A stretch of 64,000 nt of DNA, taken from assembly GCA_022775905.1 (NCBI GenBank), contig JALFJX010000004.1, positions 1 to 64,000 of the forward strand. The letters run 5' to 3'. Source of the DNA: Methanobrevibacter sp. (GTDB lineage: Archaea; Methanobacteriota; Methanobacteria; Methanobacteriales; Methanobacteriaceae). The stretch's first letter is position 1. Each line of letters starts with the position of its first letter. Below, piece after piece: positions 18,957 to 27,530 of this stretch. The notes under the pieces are model-generated. The model did not search any database. It was given only the letters and a program-made list of their open reading frames with translations, and was not told the DNA's origin. The position numbers and the translations under genes were made by a program.

Positions 18957-20162
18957 TTATTTTCTACCTTTAACTTTACGAACAATTACAATAGCCAAAA
19001 CAATGACAACAATCAATACAGCTATTGAAAGATACATTTGTGTTGAAGCTGGTACTTCATGTTTATCAATATTTAAGGAATAAACATTACCAGAATCATC
19101 ACCAAACATCAAACTATTTCCATTGATTACAGGTGATGAAGTAATAGCTGAATTAAATAAAACTGTTCCTGGATTGTAGGTAAACTCTTCACTTCCAGTG
19201 TATTTATTTAAAACATACAAATTACCATTATTGGAACCAAATACAACCAGATCATTCTTGATTGCAGGAGTTGATTGAATCTTATCGCCAACAGAATGAC
19301 TCCATTTAACAGTTCCATCACGGTTATCAATACAGGTCAAGTTACCTTCATCTGAACCAATGAAAATATTATTGTCATGTTTATCAACAGCAGGAGAGGA
19401 AATAACTTTATTGTTTAAATCAACTTTCCAATTTAAAGCTCCATCAGATTCATTCAAACAATAGAAAGAACCATCGTTTGAACCAAATACAATAGTATCA
19501 TTTATGAAACTAGGTGAAGATAATATTGCATCTCCTGTTGTAAATTCCCAGTTTTTATCCTTGTCAGTACCTATACTGTACAATTTACCATTGGTAGATC
19601 CAATGTAAATATTCTTATCAACTACTATTGGAGATGATTTAAGTTCACCATCCAATTTTTTATTTAAGACGACTTTACCATCATCTTCATCAAGACCATA
19701 TAAATGACCATCATTGCTTCCAAAGTAAACAACATCCTTATAAACCACAGGAGTGGATTCTACATCATCACAGTCATAATCCCAGATGACTTCATGAGTA
19801 TTGGTATTAATAGCTTTAATACCATCTTCTGTTCCGATGAATAATTTGTTTGAGTTAATTACTGGTGATGAATTAGTTTCACCCTCCAAATCAATATCCC
19901 AATCTTCTTCGCCAGTTTCCATATCAATAGCTTTTAAAATACCTTGAGTTGAAGCTACATAAAGAAAGTCCTTGTAAATCGCAGGAGAAGAATGAATTGG
20001 AGATTCCATATTAAAAGTCCAAAGATTAGTTACAAAGTCTGAAGTGTCTTCTCTGTATGCATTATGGTCAGTTCCCCCTGCAAATGAATTCCAATTTTCA
20101 GCAGCAATTGGAGAAATTACCAAAAGACAAATTAATATTCCTATAAATAATTTTTTATACAT
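18957..20162 (-). CDS. Exported PQQ-like beta-propeller protein, membrane-anchored
   Basis: A 401-residue surface protein. After a signal peptide/membrane segment (about residues 4-21) come seven or so repeats of about 40 residues with the pattern GS-x-D/N-G-x-L-Y-x-L-D-x-x-x-G-x-x-x-W, i.e. the blades of a PQQ (BamB-like) beta-propeller. A C-terminal hydrophobic helix (about 375-395) ending in a basic KVKGRK tail anchors it, leaving the propeller outside. The start is chosen at the ATG preceded by AGGGGGT; a longer frame begins 13 codons upstream and would overlap the permease gene. Last gene of the padR-ABC exporter operon. It could bind substrate or cell-wall polymer; no catalytic site is evident. 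Confidence 0.85.
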   Translation of the reverse strand: MYKKLFIGILICLLVISPIAAENWNSFAGGTDHNAYREDTSDFVTNLWTFNMESPIHSSPAIYKDFLYVASTQGILKAIDMETGEEDWDIDLEGETNSSPVINSNKLFIGTEDGIKAINTNTHEVIWDYDCDDVESTPVVYKDVVYFGSNDGHLYGLDEDDGKVVLNKKLDGELKSSPIVVDKNIYIGSTNGKLYSIGTDKDKNWEFTTGDAILSSPSFINDTIVFGSNDGSFYCLNESDGALNWKVDLNNKVISSPAVDKHDNNIFIGSDEGNLTCIDNRDGTVKWSHSVGDKIQSTPAIKNDLVVFGSNNGNLYVLNKYTGSEEFTYNPGTVLFNSAITSSPVINGNSLMFGDDSGNVYSLNIDKHEVPASTQMYLSIAVLIVVIVLAIVIVRKVKGRK

Positions 20163-20172
20163 TTTAAACCCC

Positions 20173-21327
20173 CTAAACATCCCTATTAAATCTTTTAACA
20201 CCTAAAATAAAGAATAATGCAGTAAATCCTAAAAGTACAGCTAAATCTAGCCACACATCACCTAAAGTTTGACCCTTAAGCATTACTCCTCTCATTGCAT
20301 CATTCAAATAAGTGAGAGGGAAGATGTATGCGATTTTCTGTAAAATCCATGGCATTGTTTCGATTGGATAGAATACTCCAGAAATAAACATCATAGGCAT
20401 TGAAAATGGCATTACCAGCTGCACATAATCCTCTTGAGTGGATGTCCTTGCAGACAGCATCATTCCAAACCCAACAAAACACAATCCTCCAACAACTAAG
20501 ACAAGGAATGTTTGAAGTACACCTCCTTTGATGCTAACATGGAACAACAATATAGCCATTAAGATTAATATTATAGCTCTTACGAGTTCAATTAATAATT
20601 TGGCTACAATCTTACCACCTATTACAGTTGAAACAGATGTCGGAGTCATGAATAATCTTGCAAGCTCTCCGGTTTCACGTTCACCTGCAATGGTTGCTCC
20701 CATACCCATCATACAACTCATCATCAAGGTCATTCCTAAAACAGCAGGAACTAAAAAGTCAATATACTTAATATTTCCATAGATTCTGTTGATATGTAAG
20801 CTTATATCATCTTTAAAGTTGTTAAATGAATGAGATAATGATTGGTCAACATCCGCACTTTGATTAGTAACACTGGTTTGTGAAGCTACTATATTTGATA
20901 ATCTAGAGAAAATTGCCTGTGTGGAAGAATCCAATATTTGAGCAGCCATTTGATCGGAAGAATCCAAATACAGAGTAACGGCTTTCTGTTGAGACGAATT
21001 ATCATCATAATCAGATGGCAGTATAATAGCTGCTTTTACTTCACCTGAATCTACCAGCTCTTTACCCTCATCCAAATCGTCAATAACCTCAACTACCTTA
21101 TAAGTCTCAGTTGTTTTTATTGTATCTAATGTTAAATCAGTTAAATCACCATGACTTTGAGAAACAACAACTATCGGCAAGTCTGTCATTTCTCCACCCA
21201 TCCCATAACCAAAAAGTAAAATCATGATTATAGGAAATGCAATAATTGAAATTAATCTACCAGGATGTCTTTTAAGGCTAAGTAATTCCTTTTTAATCAT
21301 CCACCAGAATTTTTTAAACTCTAGCAT
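20173..21327 (-). CDS. ABC-2 type exporter permease
   Basis: Integral membrane subunit of an ABC exporter, about 384 residues. One membrane helix near the N terminus (IIAFPIIMILLFGYG) is followed by a large extracytoplasmic domain of about 170 residues (YhgE/Pip-like) and five further helices in the C-terminal half, with the ABC-2 signature ERETGELARLFMTP on the coupling side. This is the layout of DrrB/YbhS-like drug exporters. The ATG at 21327 follows GAGGTG with good spacing; it overlaps the ATPase gene end by 14 bp. It acts with the ATPase encoded just upstream. Confidence 0.9.
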   Translation of the reverse strand: MLEFKKFWWMIKKELLSLKRHPGRLISIIAFPIIMILLFGYGMGGEMTDLPIVVVSQSHGDLTDLTLDTIKTTETYKVVEVIDDLDEGKELVDSGEVKAAIILPSDYDDNSSQQKAVTLYLDSSDQMAAQILDSSTQAIFSRLSNIVASQTSVTNQSADVDQSLSHSFNNFKDDISLHINRIYGNIKYIDFLVPAVLGMTLMMSCMMGMGATIAGERETGELARLFMTPTSVSTVIGGKIVAKLLIELVRAIILILMAILLFHVSIKGGVLQTFLVLVVGGLCFVGFGMMLSARTSTQEDYVQLVMPFSMPMMFISGVFYPIETMPWILQKIAYIFPLTYLNDAMRGVMLKGQTLGDVWLDLAVLLGFTALFFILGVKRFNRDV

Positions 21328-22360
21328 TTTCATCCACCTCAGCAGTTGATTTAATGAAGACGTCTTCAAGTGAAGGCTCTTCAGTGTAAATTGACTTGAT
21401 TATCCCACCATAAGCATTAATATCATTTAAGACATTTTGAACAGCCATATCATCATAGCTATCAATTCTTAAGTTGATACGTCCATTATGAGCAATTTCA
21501 ATACTATTTACATTAGTAGATTTTTTGATTGCTTCAATAATCGCTTCATTTTGATTCTTCAAAAGTATGGACATTTTTCTTAAACTAAGATTTTCCATAT
21601 CTTCTTTAGTTGAAGTAGAAACTTTATTTTCAGCAGAAATCTTACCTAATGCTTCAGTCATTTCTTTCCTATTGCTTTCCAAAAGAGAATCTTTAAGACC
21701 TTGTGGTGTATCATATGCCACTAAATTACCAGTATTTATAATTCCAACATTATCACAAAGCATATCAACTTCATGCATGTCATGTGAACATAAAATAATA
21801 GTATGGCCTTCATCGTTTAAATCACGAATCAAATCCCATAATGTACGTTTAGTAGTAGGATCAAGACCAATAGTAGGTTCATCCAAAAACAAGATATCCG
21901 GCCTATGGACCAAACTAGCTACAAGAGAAGCTTTTTGTTTTTGACCTCCAGATAACTGACCAACACATTTATCCTTAGCATACTTAATGTCCACTAATTC
22001 CATTAAATCTTCAATACGAGAATCTCTTTCATCAGAAGGAATTCCATAATAATCTGCACACATCTGTGAATTTTCCATTACTGTCAAATCCTTATACAAA
22101 CTGACTTGCTGAGGAACCATACCCAAAAGATTTCTAACCTCATCAGGGTTCTTTTTAACATCATAGCCCCCAACAGTAGCTTGACCTGATGTTGGCTGTA
22201 TCAAACAAGTAAGCATTTTAATGGTAGTTGTTTTACCAGCACCATTTGGACCCAACATTCCAAAAATACTCTTATTAGGAATCTCTAAATTAAGAGAATT
22301 AACCGCAGTGAAGTTACCATAAACTTTGGTAAGATCTTTAGTTTCAATCGCGTTTTTCAT
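21314..22360 (-). CDS. ABC exporter ATP-binding protein
   Basis: Nucleotide-binding subunit, about 348 residues. Walker A GPNGAGKTTT (near residue 38), Q-loop VPQQVSLY, ABC signature LSGGQKQK, Walker B ILFLDEPTIGLD and the H-loop SHD are all present. The C-terminal extension of about 110 residues resembles the DrrA/CcmA-type exporter domain. Start chosen at ATG with GGGAGTT upstream; a longer frame would run 28 codons into the regulator gene. It overlaps padR by 17 bp. Together with the permease it forms a drug- or lipid-type exporter, substrate unknown. Confidence 0.93.
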   Translation of the reverse strand: MKNAIETKDLTKVYGNFTAVNSLNLEIPNKSIFGMLGPNGAGKTTTIKMLTCLIQPTSGQATVGGYDVKKNPDEVRNLLGMVPQQVSLYKDLTVMENSQMCADYYGIPSDERDSRIEDLMELVDIKYAKDKCVGQLSGGQKQKASLVASLVHRPDILFLDEPTIGLDPTTKRTLWDLIRDLNDEGHTIILCSHDMHEVDMLCDNVGIINTGNLVAYDTPQGLKDSLLESNRKEMTEALGKISAENKVSTSTKEDMENLSLRKMSILLKNQNEAIIEAIKKSTNVNSIEIAHNGRINLRIDSYDDMAVQNVLNDINAYGGIIKSIYTEEPSLEDVFIKSTAEVDENARV

Positions 22361-22754
22361 TGAGTTCAACTCCCATATCACCATAAAAAGCAATCCAAGC
22401 AGGATTTTTTGAAATAAAATTAAGAGAAAAACTAATTTTGTCAAGAATATTTAATCCCTTCTCAGTAATAGAATAGTATTTTACTCTCTTGTTATTTTCA
22501 TTAATATCCCATTCTCCAATGATCAATCCTTCTTCTTCCATCATTCTCAAAATTGGATATACTTTACTTGAAGTAATTTTAATATAATGATTAATATTTT
22601 CAAAGTCAAAAAACTCTTCTAACTTCTTCATAATTCCATAACCATGAATTTTCTCTTTTGAAATAATCCATAGTATTATATTACGAGTTAATCCATTAGC
22701 AAAATGTTTTAAAAACTTTGCTTGATATTTATCATGACATTTTTCTTCTGTCAT
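22344..22754 (-). CDS. PadR-family transcriptional regulator
   Basis: Winged-helix regulator, 136 residues, first gene of the exporter operon. Residues 25-110 carry the PadR fold: HGYGIMKKLEE (recognition side), SSKVYPILRMMEEEGLI (helix 3 and wing) and KYYSITEKGLNIL. PadR proteins typically repress adjacent drug exporters and are released by hydrophobic ligands, so autoregulation of padR-ABC-propeller is inferred. An imperfect inverted repeat CATATG...ATATATG lies at 22762-22784, just upstream, and may be the operator. The N-terminal 20 residues are less conserved. Confidence 0.88.
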   Translation of the reverse strand: MTEEKCHDKYQAKFLKHFANGLTRNIILWIISKEKIHGYGIMKKLEEFFDFENINHYIKITSSKVYPILRMMEEEGLIIGEWDINENNKRVKYYSITEKGLNILDKISFSLNFISKNPAWIAFYGDMGVELNEKRD

Positions 22755-22761
22755 ATTTCAC

Positions 22762-22784
22762 CATATGTAAAAATTTGATATATG
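22762..22784. promoter_or_regulatory. Possible PadR operator between padR and the epimerase gene
   Basis: Imperfect inverted repeat CATATG-n-ATATATG with an AT-rich centre, in the 67-bp spacer of two divergent genes. Only its position next to padR supports the assignment; AT-rich dyads are common in this genome. Confidence 0.3.
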
Positions 22785-22821
22785 TTAATATTTATTATAT
22801 GAATTGAAGTAATATATAAAC

Positions 22822-23535
22822 ATGAAGTTAGGTTTTACAACACTTGCACTATTCATGGAAGACAATAACAAAATAATCAATCTAGCAAAACAACATGGAT
22901 TTGAAATGATTGAAATTCTTGGAGAGAGTCCATTCTATGAAAAAGATAAAGGAGAATTCAAGGACTGCGGAATAGATATGAGAATTCATGCAGCAACAGT
23001 AGACATCAATATTGCAAGTCTAAATACTGGAATAAGAGCAGAAAGTGTAAGGCAAATGATTGAATGTGGCCATTATGCAGAAAAAATAAATGCAAATACA
23101 ATTACAGTTCATCCAGGAATAATTGGACGTAACGAACCGCATCTCAGAAAATGGGCTCTTGAAATTGCAGTCGAAAGCATTGGAGAAATCATCGACAATA
23201 CAAATGTTGAAGTATCAGTTGAAAACATGCCAGTTCGTGGTAAATTTCTTGGAAACATGGTTGAAGAAATTGAAATGATCCAGGAAGAAACAGGTTGCAG
23301 CCTTACAATTGATACCGGGCATGGAAACACATGTGGAAACTTAGAAGAAATGTTAAGTTTAAAAAACATTAGCTATTGCCATTTAAATGATAATGATGGT
23401 GTAAAAGACCAGCATATTGCAATTGGTAATGGTACACTTGATTTAAACTTACTTAAAAAGATTGATACCGCAATAATTGAGTTAAATGACTTTAATAACA
23501 TTTTAAAGAGTAAAAAAGTTATTGAAAACTTATAA
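22822..23535 (+). CDS. Sugar phosphate isomerase/epimerase (AP endonuclease 2-like TIM barrel)
   Basis: A 237-residue single TIM-barrel protein of the xylose isomerase-like superfamily. The start MKLGFTTLALF, the strand-end metal ligands in TVHPGI (near residue 94), VSVENMPV (near 133), LTIDTGHGNTCG (near 160) and YCHLNDNDG (near 182) reproduce the family's Glu/Asp/His metal site. These proteins isomerise sugars or cut DNA; the absence of the extra EndoIV histidines favours the sugar branch. A TATA-like ATATATAAAC lies only 5-10 bases before the ATG. Substrate unknown. Confidence 0.78.
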   Translation: MKLGFTTLALFMEDNNKIINLAKQHGFEMIEILGESPFYEKDKGEFKDCGIDMRIHAATVDINIASLNTGIRAESVRQMIECGHYAEKINANTITVHPGIIGRNEPHLRKWALEIAVESIGEIIDNTNVEVSVENMPVRGKFLGNMVEEIEMIQEETGCSLTIDTGHGNTCGNLEEMLSLKNISYCHLNDNDGVKDQHIAIGNGTLDLNLLKKIDTAIIELNDFNNILKSKKVIENL

Positions 23536-23560
23536 ATTATTATTTTTTTAAAGGTTATTA

Positions 23561-23630
23561 GTTATAACTTATAACTTATAATATATAAATCAAATAAAAA
23601 ATATAAATTACCAGTTATAACTTTTAAGTT
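23561..23630. repeat. Intergenic copy of the parA-region motif
   Basis: The 115-bp spacer between two convergent genes contains GTTATAACTTATAAC at 23561-23575 (exact reverse complement of the 15-mer found in the BaiN gene), immediately continued by another ACTTATAA, and CCAGTTATAACTTTTAAGTT at 23611-23630, which resembles the TCAG-led units next to parA. It may also act in termination of both genes. Confidence 0.6.
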
Positions 23631-23650
23631 AAAATAGTAAAAAATAAAAG

Positions 23651-24445
23651 TTAAAAGTCAATCATTGTAACTTCAAAAATATCATCAATAACATGGTCAG
23701 TTTTACCCATAATCTTAGGAGATACCTCTTCCTGCTGTTCTATAGTTAATACACTAACATCAGCATTTTTAAAAGCAAGCAAGTCATTAATACCATCTCC
23801 AACCATCATGACTTTATAGCCAGCATCCTTTAATATAGAGACGACTTCACATTTTCCCCTTGTTGAAACAGTCCCAAATGCATTATCCTCAGGAATATCA
23901 ATCAGATTAGCAAGTCTGTTAATAGCTCCTTTCCTATCACCTGAAGCAATGAATATTTCAACTCCACGTGATTTTAAAGTTTCGACAGTTTCAAAAACTT
24001 TTGGAAACAACATCCCCGCTGATGTGATAGTATAAGCAATAACTCCCAAATCCATATCAACAATCAATGCAGATCCATTACATAGTTCCATTCTCGGAAC
24101 TTTTTCCCTCAATATATCAAAACCATCAGTGATATCTGATACTGTAGATGATTTCTCATTATCAATTACATCTTTAACTTCCGCCTTTGAAACAGGATTT
24201 GTTGAAAAGCTAATATCAAAATCAATATCATATTCACGAATAACATCTGAAATTAAAGTATTTTGATCTAAATCCAATAATTTATTTGTATTATATTGAA
24301 GTACAACTAAAGCTAATGCATCTGCAGCATCAATTAACTCCAATGAATTAACATCCGTGAATAAATCACCATTTAAAACATCTTTAATAACCCTATACCT
24401 CTCAATCAATGTTCCTGAGTTATCAAATACGACAGCTTTTTTCAT
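23651..24445 (-). CDS. HAD-superfamily phosphatase, P-type-ATPase-like, with altered catalytic motif
   Basis: A 264-residue soluble haloacid-dehalogenase protein. Motif I reads VFDNSGTL: Asp8 is the expected nucleophile, but position +2, normally Asp or Thr, is Ser10. Motif II is FIASGDRKGAI (near residue 173), and motif III/IV is GDGINDLLAFKNADV near residue 220, identical in style to the hinge motif of P-type ATPases. A cap region of about 100 residues lies between. Similar archaeal soluble P-type-ATPase-like phosphatases are known; the physiological substrate is unknown. Monocistronic, convergent with the epimerase gene. Confidence 0.82.
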   Translation of the reverse strand: MKKAVVFDNSGTLIERYRVIKDVLNGDLFTDVNSLELIDAADALALVVLQYNTNKLLDLDQNTLISDVIREYDIDFDISFSTNPVSKAEVKDVIDNEKSSTVSDITDGFDILREKVPRMELCNGSALIVDMDLGVIAYTITSAGMLFPKVFETVETLKSRGVEIFIASGDRKGAINRLANLIDIPEDNAFGTVSTRGKCEVVSILKDAGYKVMMVGDGINDLLAFKNADVSVLTIEQQEEVSPKIMGKTDHVIDDIFEVTMIDF

Positions 24446-24494
24446 GATTAAATATAGTAAAAAAATAATATTTAAAATTATTTAAAAAAAACAA

Positions 24495-24504
24495 GTATAT
24501 AAAC
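24495..24504 (+). promoter_or_regulatory. TATA box of gatA
   Basis: GTATATAAAC, a strong archaeal TATA element about 52-61 bp before the gatA ATG, leaving a leader of about 30 bases that holds the AGGTG ribosome binding site. Confidence 0.6.
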
Positions 24505-24555
24505 CTTAAAAAATAAAATAATAATATTATAAATTACGATTATTCAGGTGTTTTA

Positions 24556-25926
24556 ATGAACGTTATTGAAAAGTTAAACTCCATAAAAAGTGGAGAAATA
24601 ACAGCTAAAGAAAATGTAGAAAACTTCATTAAAGTTATTGATGAAAATAACGAAAGCATTAATGCATTTATTGAATTGAATTATGAAAATGCATTAAAAC
24701 AGGCAGAAGCTATTGATGAAAAAATTGCTAACTGTGAAGATGTTGGTGCTTTAGCTGGATTAGTATTTGGTATTAAAGCAAACATTAATGTTGAAGATTT
24801 AGTTATTTCCGCAGCTTCAAAAACTTTAGAAAATTATCTCGGAAGTTACAATGCAACTGTTGTCAAAGAAATTTTAGCAGAAGACGGAATTATCATCGGT
24901 ATTTTAAATATGGATGAATTTGCAGCAGGAAGTTCAACTGAAACTTCATACTACGGACCTACACAAAACCCAGCAGCTATGGGAAGAATTCCTGGAGGTT
25001 CCTCTGGAGGATGTGCAGCAGCAATTGCAGGCAAAATGTGTGATATTTCAATTGGATCCGATACTGGTGGTTCCATCAGAAACCCAGCATCCCATTGTGG
25101 TGTAGTAGGATTTAAACCAACATACGGTGCAGTTTCAAGACAAGGATTACTTGACTTATCCATGAGTTTAGACCAAATCGGACCTCTTGCAAATGATGTA
25201 AGTGGTATTGCCCTTGCATTGAATACTATTGCTAAATACGATGAAACCGAATGTACCACTTTAAATTGGGATAAACCTGACTTTACTAGTGTATTGGATG
25301 ATACTAGCTTAGAAGGAATGAAAATTGCAGTATGTAAAGAATTCATTGACGTAACCGATGATGAAATTAACAAAACTGTAAACCAAGCAATCAATAAATT
25401 AGTTGAAGCTGGTGCTGAACTTGTTGAAGTAAGCTTTGACTACATTGACTTATGTTTACCAACCTATTACTTAATTAACTATGTAGAATTCTTCTCTGCA
25501 ACCAGAAAATACGATGGAAGAGAATACGGTTCAAGAATCGAAGAAGTATGTGGAGATGAAGTACTCAGAAGAATTAAAATAGGTTCCCACATTGCAGAAG
25601 CTGAATTTAGTGGTAAATACTACAAACAAGCATTAAAAGCTAGATCAGTAATCAGATCTGAAATCACTTCAATGCTTGAAAATGTGGATTTAATTGTAGG
25701 ACCAACCGTACCTAAACTTCCTCACGAAATTGGTGCTGAATTAGAACCAATGGAAATGTATGCTTACGATATTTTAACAGTAATTGCTAACTTAGCAGGT
25801 ATTCCTGCAGCAAGCATAAAAGCTGGTGAAGTAGACGGTATTCCAGTAGGATTACAATTACAAGCAAAACCATTAGATGACTTAAAAATTATTAAAGCTA
25901 TGAGTGTTTTCGAAAACACTCAATAA
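24556..25926 (+). CDS. gatA: Asp-tRNA(Asn)/Glu-tRNA(Gln) amidotransferase subunit A
   Basis: Glutaminase subunit of GatCAB (456 residues), which releases ammonia for conversion of Asp-tRNA-Asn to Asn-tRNA-Asn. The amidase signature is complete: Lys in VFGIKANINVED (near residue 75), the Gly/Ser loop GGSSGGCAAAIAG (near 149) and GSDTGGSIRNPAS (near 173), giving the Ser-cisSer-Lys triad. Length fits bacterial-type GatA. Glutamine is made by GatDE in archaea, so here the main job is asparagine, which agrees with the non-discriminating-type AspRS encoded in this window. gatB and gatC are not adjacent. Confidence 0.95.
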   Translation: MNVIEKLNSIKSGEITAKENVENFIKVIDENNESINAFIELNYENALKQAEAIDEKIANCEDVGALAGLVFGIKANINVEDLVISAASKTLENYLGSYNATVVKEILAEDGIIIGILNMDEFAAGSSTETSYYGPTQNPAAMGRIPGGSSGGCAAAIAGKMCDISIGSDTGGSIRNPASHCGVVGFKPTYGAVSRQGLLDLSMSLDQIGPLANDVSGIALALNTIAKYDETECTTLNWDKPDFTSVLDDTSLEGMKIAVCKEFIDVTDDEINKTVNQAINKLVEAGAELVEVSFDYIDLCLPTYYLINYVEFFSATRKYDGREYGSRIEEVCGDEVLRRIKIGSHIAEAEFSGKYYKQALKARSVIRSEITSMLENVDLIVGPTVPKLPHEIGAELEPMEMYAYDILTVIANLAGIPAASIKAGEVDGIPVGLQLQAKPLDDLKIIKAMSVFENTQ

Positions 25927-25964
25927 ACTCTTTTTTTCTTAATCTATTTTACAAATAGTATATT

Positions 25965-25976
25965 TTACACTTGAAA
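25965..25976 (-). other. Isolated origin-recognition-box-like site
   Basis: TTACACTTGAAA, exact 12-mer of the origin boxes, in the gatA-downstream spacer. It is followed by TTCACCTC, resembling the C-rich extension seen beside two origin copies. Confidence 0.5.
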
Positions 25977-26033
25977 TTCACCTCTATAATTTTATATCTA
26001 TAAAGATACAATAGATTATCAAGAGGTTATTTT

Positions 26034-27530
26034 ATGACAAGAATTGGACTTGTTTATGTTAGTGGAGCTGTTCCAGGATTTGAAGATTTTGGAAACTTGC
26101 CAACTGATATCGTTAAAGAGAATGGACTTGTTGATGGACTTAAAGCTAGTGATGAACTAGATGCATTGATTATTCCTGGAGGAACATTAATTGAATCCAA
26201 TGACATCAATATGGACTTAAATAATGAAATTAAAAAGATAGCTCGTGACGGAAAACCTATTGTTGGAATATGTGCAGGTTTTCAGTTATTGTCAAATCAA
26301 ATTGATATTGGTAGAAAATCACCAGTACCAATAATTAAGGAAGGTCTTGGATTAATTGACGTTAATTTTTCACCATTAATTACAAGTGACCGTGTAAAAG
26401 CAAAAGTATTTGACAACTCTTTTTTAGTAAAAGACCAGACAGAAGATGTTACCGGTTTCCACACACATACATACGGTAAGGTTGAAGGAAATGCAAAACC
26501 ATTATTCTATTCACAAGTCCAAAGAATGAATTACGGCGATACTAACAAAGGTGGAGAATATAATATCTTCTCAGGTGCATGCAATGATGACGGCAATGTA
26601 ATCGGTACCATGATTCACGGAATATTAGACGAAAATCCAGTTCTTGTAAAAAATCTGTTGGAACAAATAGATGCAAAAAATATTGATGACATATACAGTA
26701 GAAACAATAATGTAAAAAAAATATTACAAAGTGAAGTTGGGATTAACACAAACATTAAAGTTCCAAAACTTGAAAATAAACCTAAAAAACCTAAATATAT
26801 AATGATCGGAAGTAACGGTTCAGATTCAGGTAAAACATTCATTGTAACAGGACTTGCAGGTGCTTTAAGAAGAAAAGGATATAAAGTTGCACTCCTTAAA
26901 GTGGGTCCAGATGTACGTGACATCATCCCAGGATTATATTTGACAAAAGGAAAAATGGAAGAATATTCATCAATAAAAATTGGACATCTAGGATGGAGTG
27001 ATATCAAGTCTACAATATCAAAACTCAACACTTCAGACTATGATATTGTTTTAATTGAAGGTGTAATGAGCGTATTTACCGGTCTTTTAAATGAAAAAGT
27101 ACCATTCTCAGCTGCGGAAATTGCAATGTCTTCAAAAATACCAATGATATTAGCTTCAGGAGTTAACAAAGGAGGAATAGAATCTGCTGCAGTTGATTTA
27201 GTTTCTCATGCCAACATGCTTGAAAAATTCGGAATTCCAGTAGAAGCAATATTGCTCAATAAAGTATACAATGATGATATTTTCAACGAAGTGGTTCCTT
27301 ACATCAAAAACAATACAAATGTTGATACCGTGTTGAAATTGCCTAAACTAAGATCAGGAGACATGAGAGGATTTATCCCAGAAGTTGAAATAAGATACGA
27401 ATTATTTGCAACACATTCAATGGAACTTATTGAAAATAATTTAGATATTGATAAAATAATTAACATGGCGCGTGAAGTTGAATTCGAAAAAATATACTCA
27501 TTCGATGAAATTAAAAGCAAAATGATATAA
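26034..27530 (+). CDS. CobB/CobQ-like protein with swapped domain order (GATase then ATPase)
   Basis: A 498-residue protein related to cobyrinate diamide / cobyric acid synthases. Residues 1-220 are a class I glutamine amidotransferase-like domain: ALIIPGG near 45, the nucleophile elbow GICAGF (Cys near 81) and a late MIHGILDENP with the catalytic His. Residues 255-480 form a dethiobiotin-synthetase-like P-loop domain: GSNGSDSGKTF as Walker A and VLIEGVMSVFTG as the conserved acidic loop. CobB, CobQ and CfbB have these domains in the opposite order. SD AGAGGTT precedes the ATG. It probably amidates an acid with glutamine and ATP, but the substrate is not evident; it should not simply be called CobQ. 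Confidence 0.72.
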   Translation: MTRIGLVYVSGAVPGFEDFGNLPTDIVKENGLVDGLKASDELDALIIPGGTLIESNDINMDLNNEIKKIARDGKPIVGICAGFQLLSNQIDIGRKSPVPIIKEGLGLIDVNFSPLITSDRVKAKVFDNSFLVKDQTEDVTGFHTHTYGKVEGNAKPLFYSQVQRMNYGDTNKGGEYNIFSGACNDDGNVIGTMIHGILDENPVLVKNLLEQIDAKNIDDIYSRNNNVKKILQSEVGINTNIKVPKLENKPKKPKYIMIGSNGSDSGKTFIVTGLAGALRRKGYKVALLKVGPDVRDIIPGLYLTKGKMEEYSSIKIGHLGWSDIKSTISKLNTSDYDIVLIEGVMSVFTGLLNEKVPFSAAEIAMSSKIPMILASGVNKGGIESAAVDLVSHANMLEKFGIPVEAILLNKVYNDDIFNEVVPYIKNNTNVDTVLKLPKLRSGDMRGFIPEVEIRYELFATHSMELIENNLDIDKIINMAREVEFEKIYSFDEIKSKMI

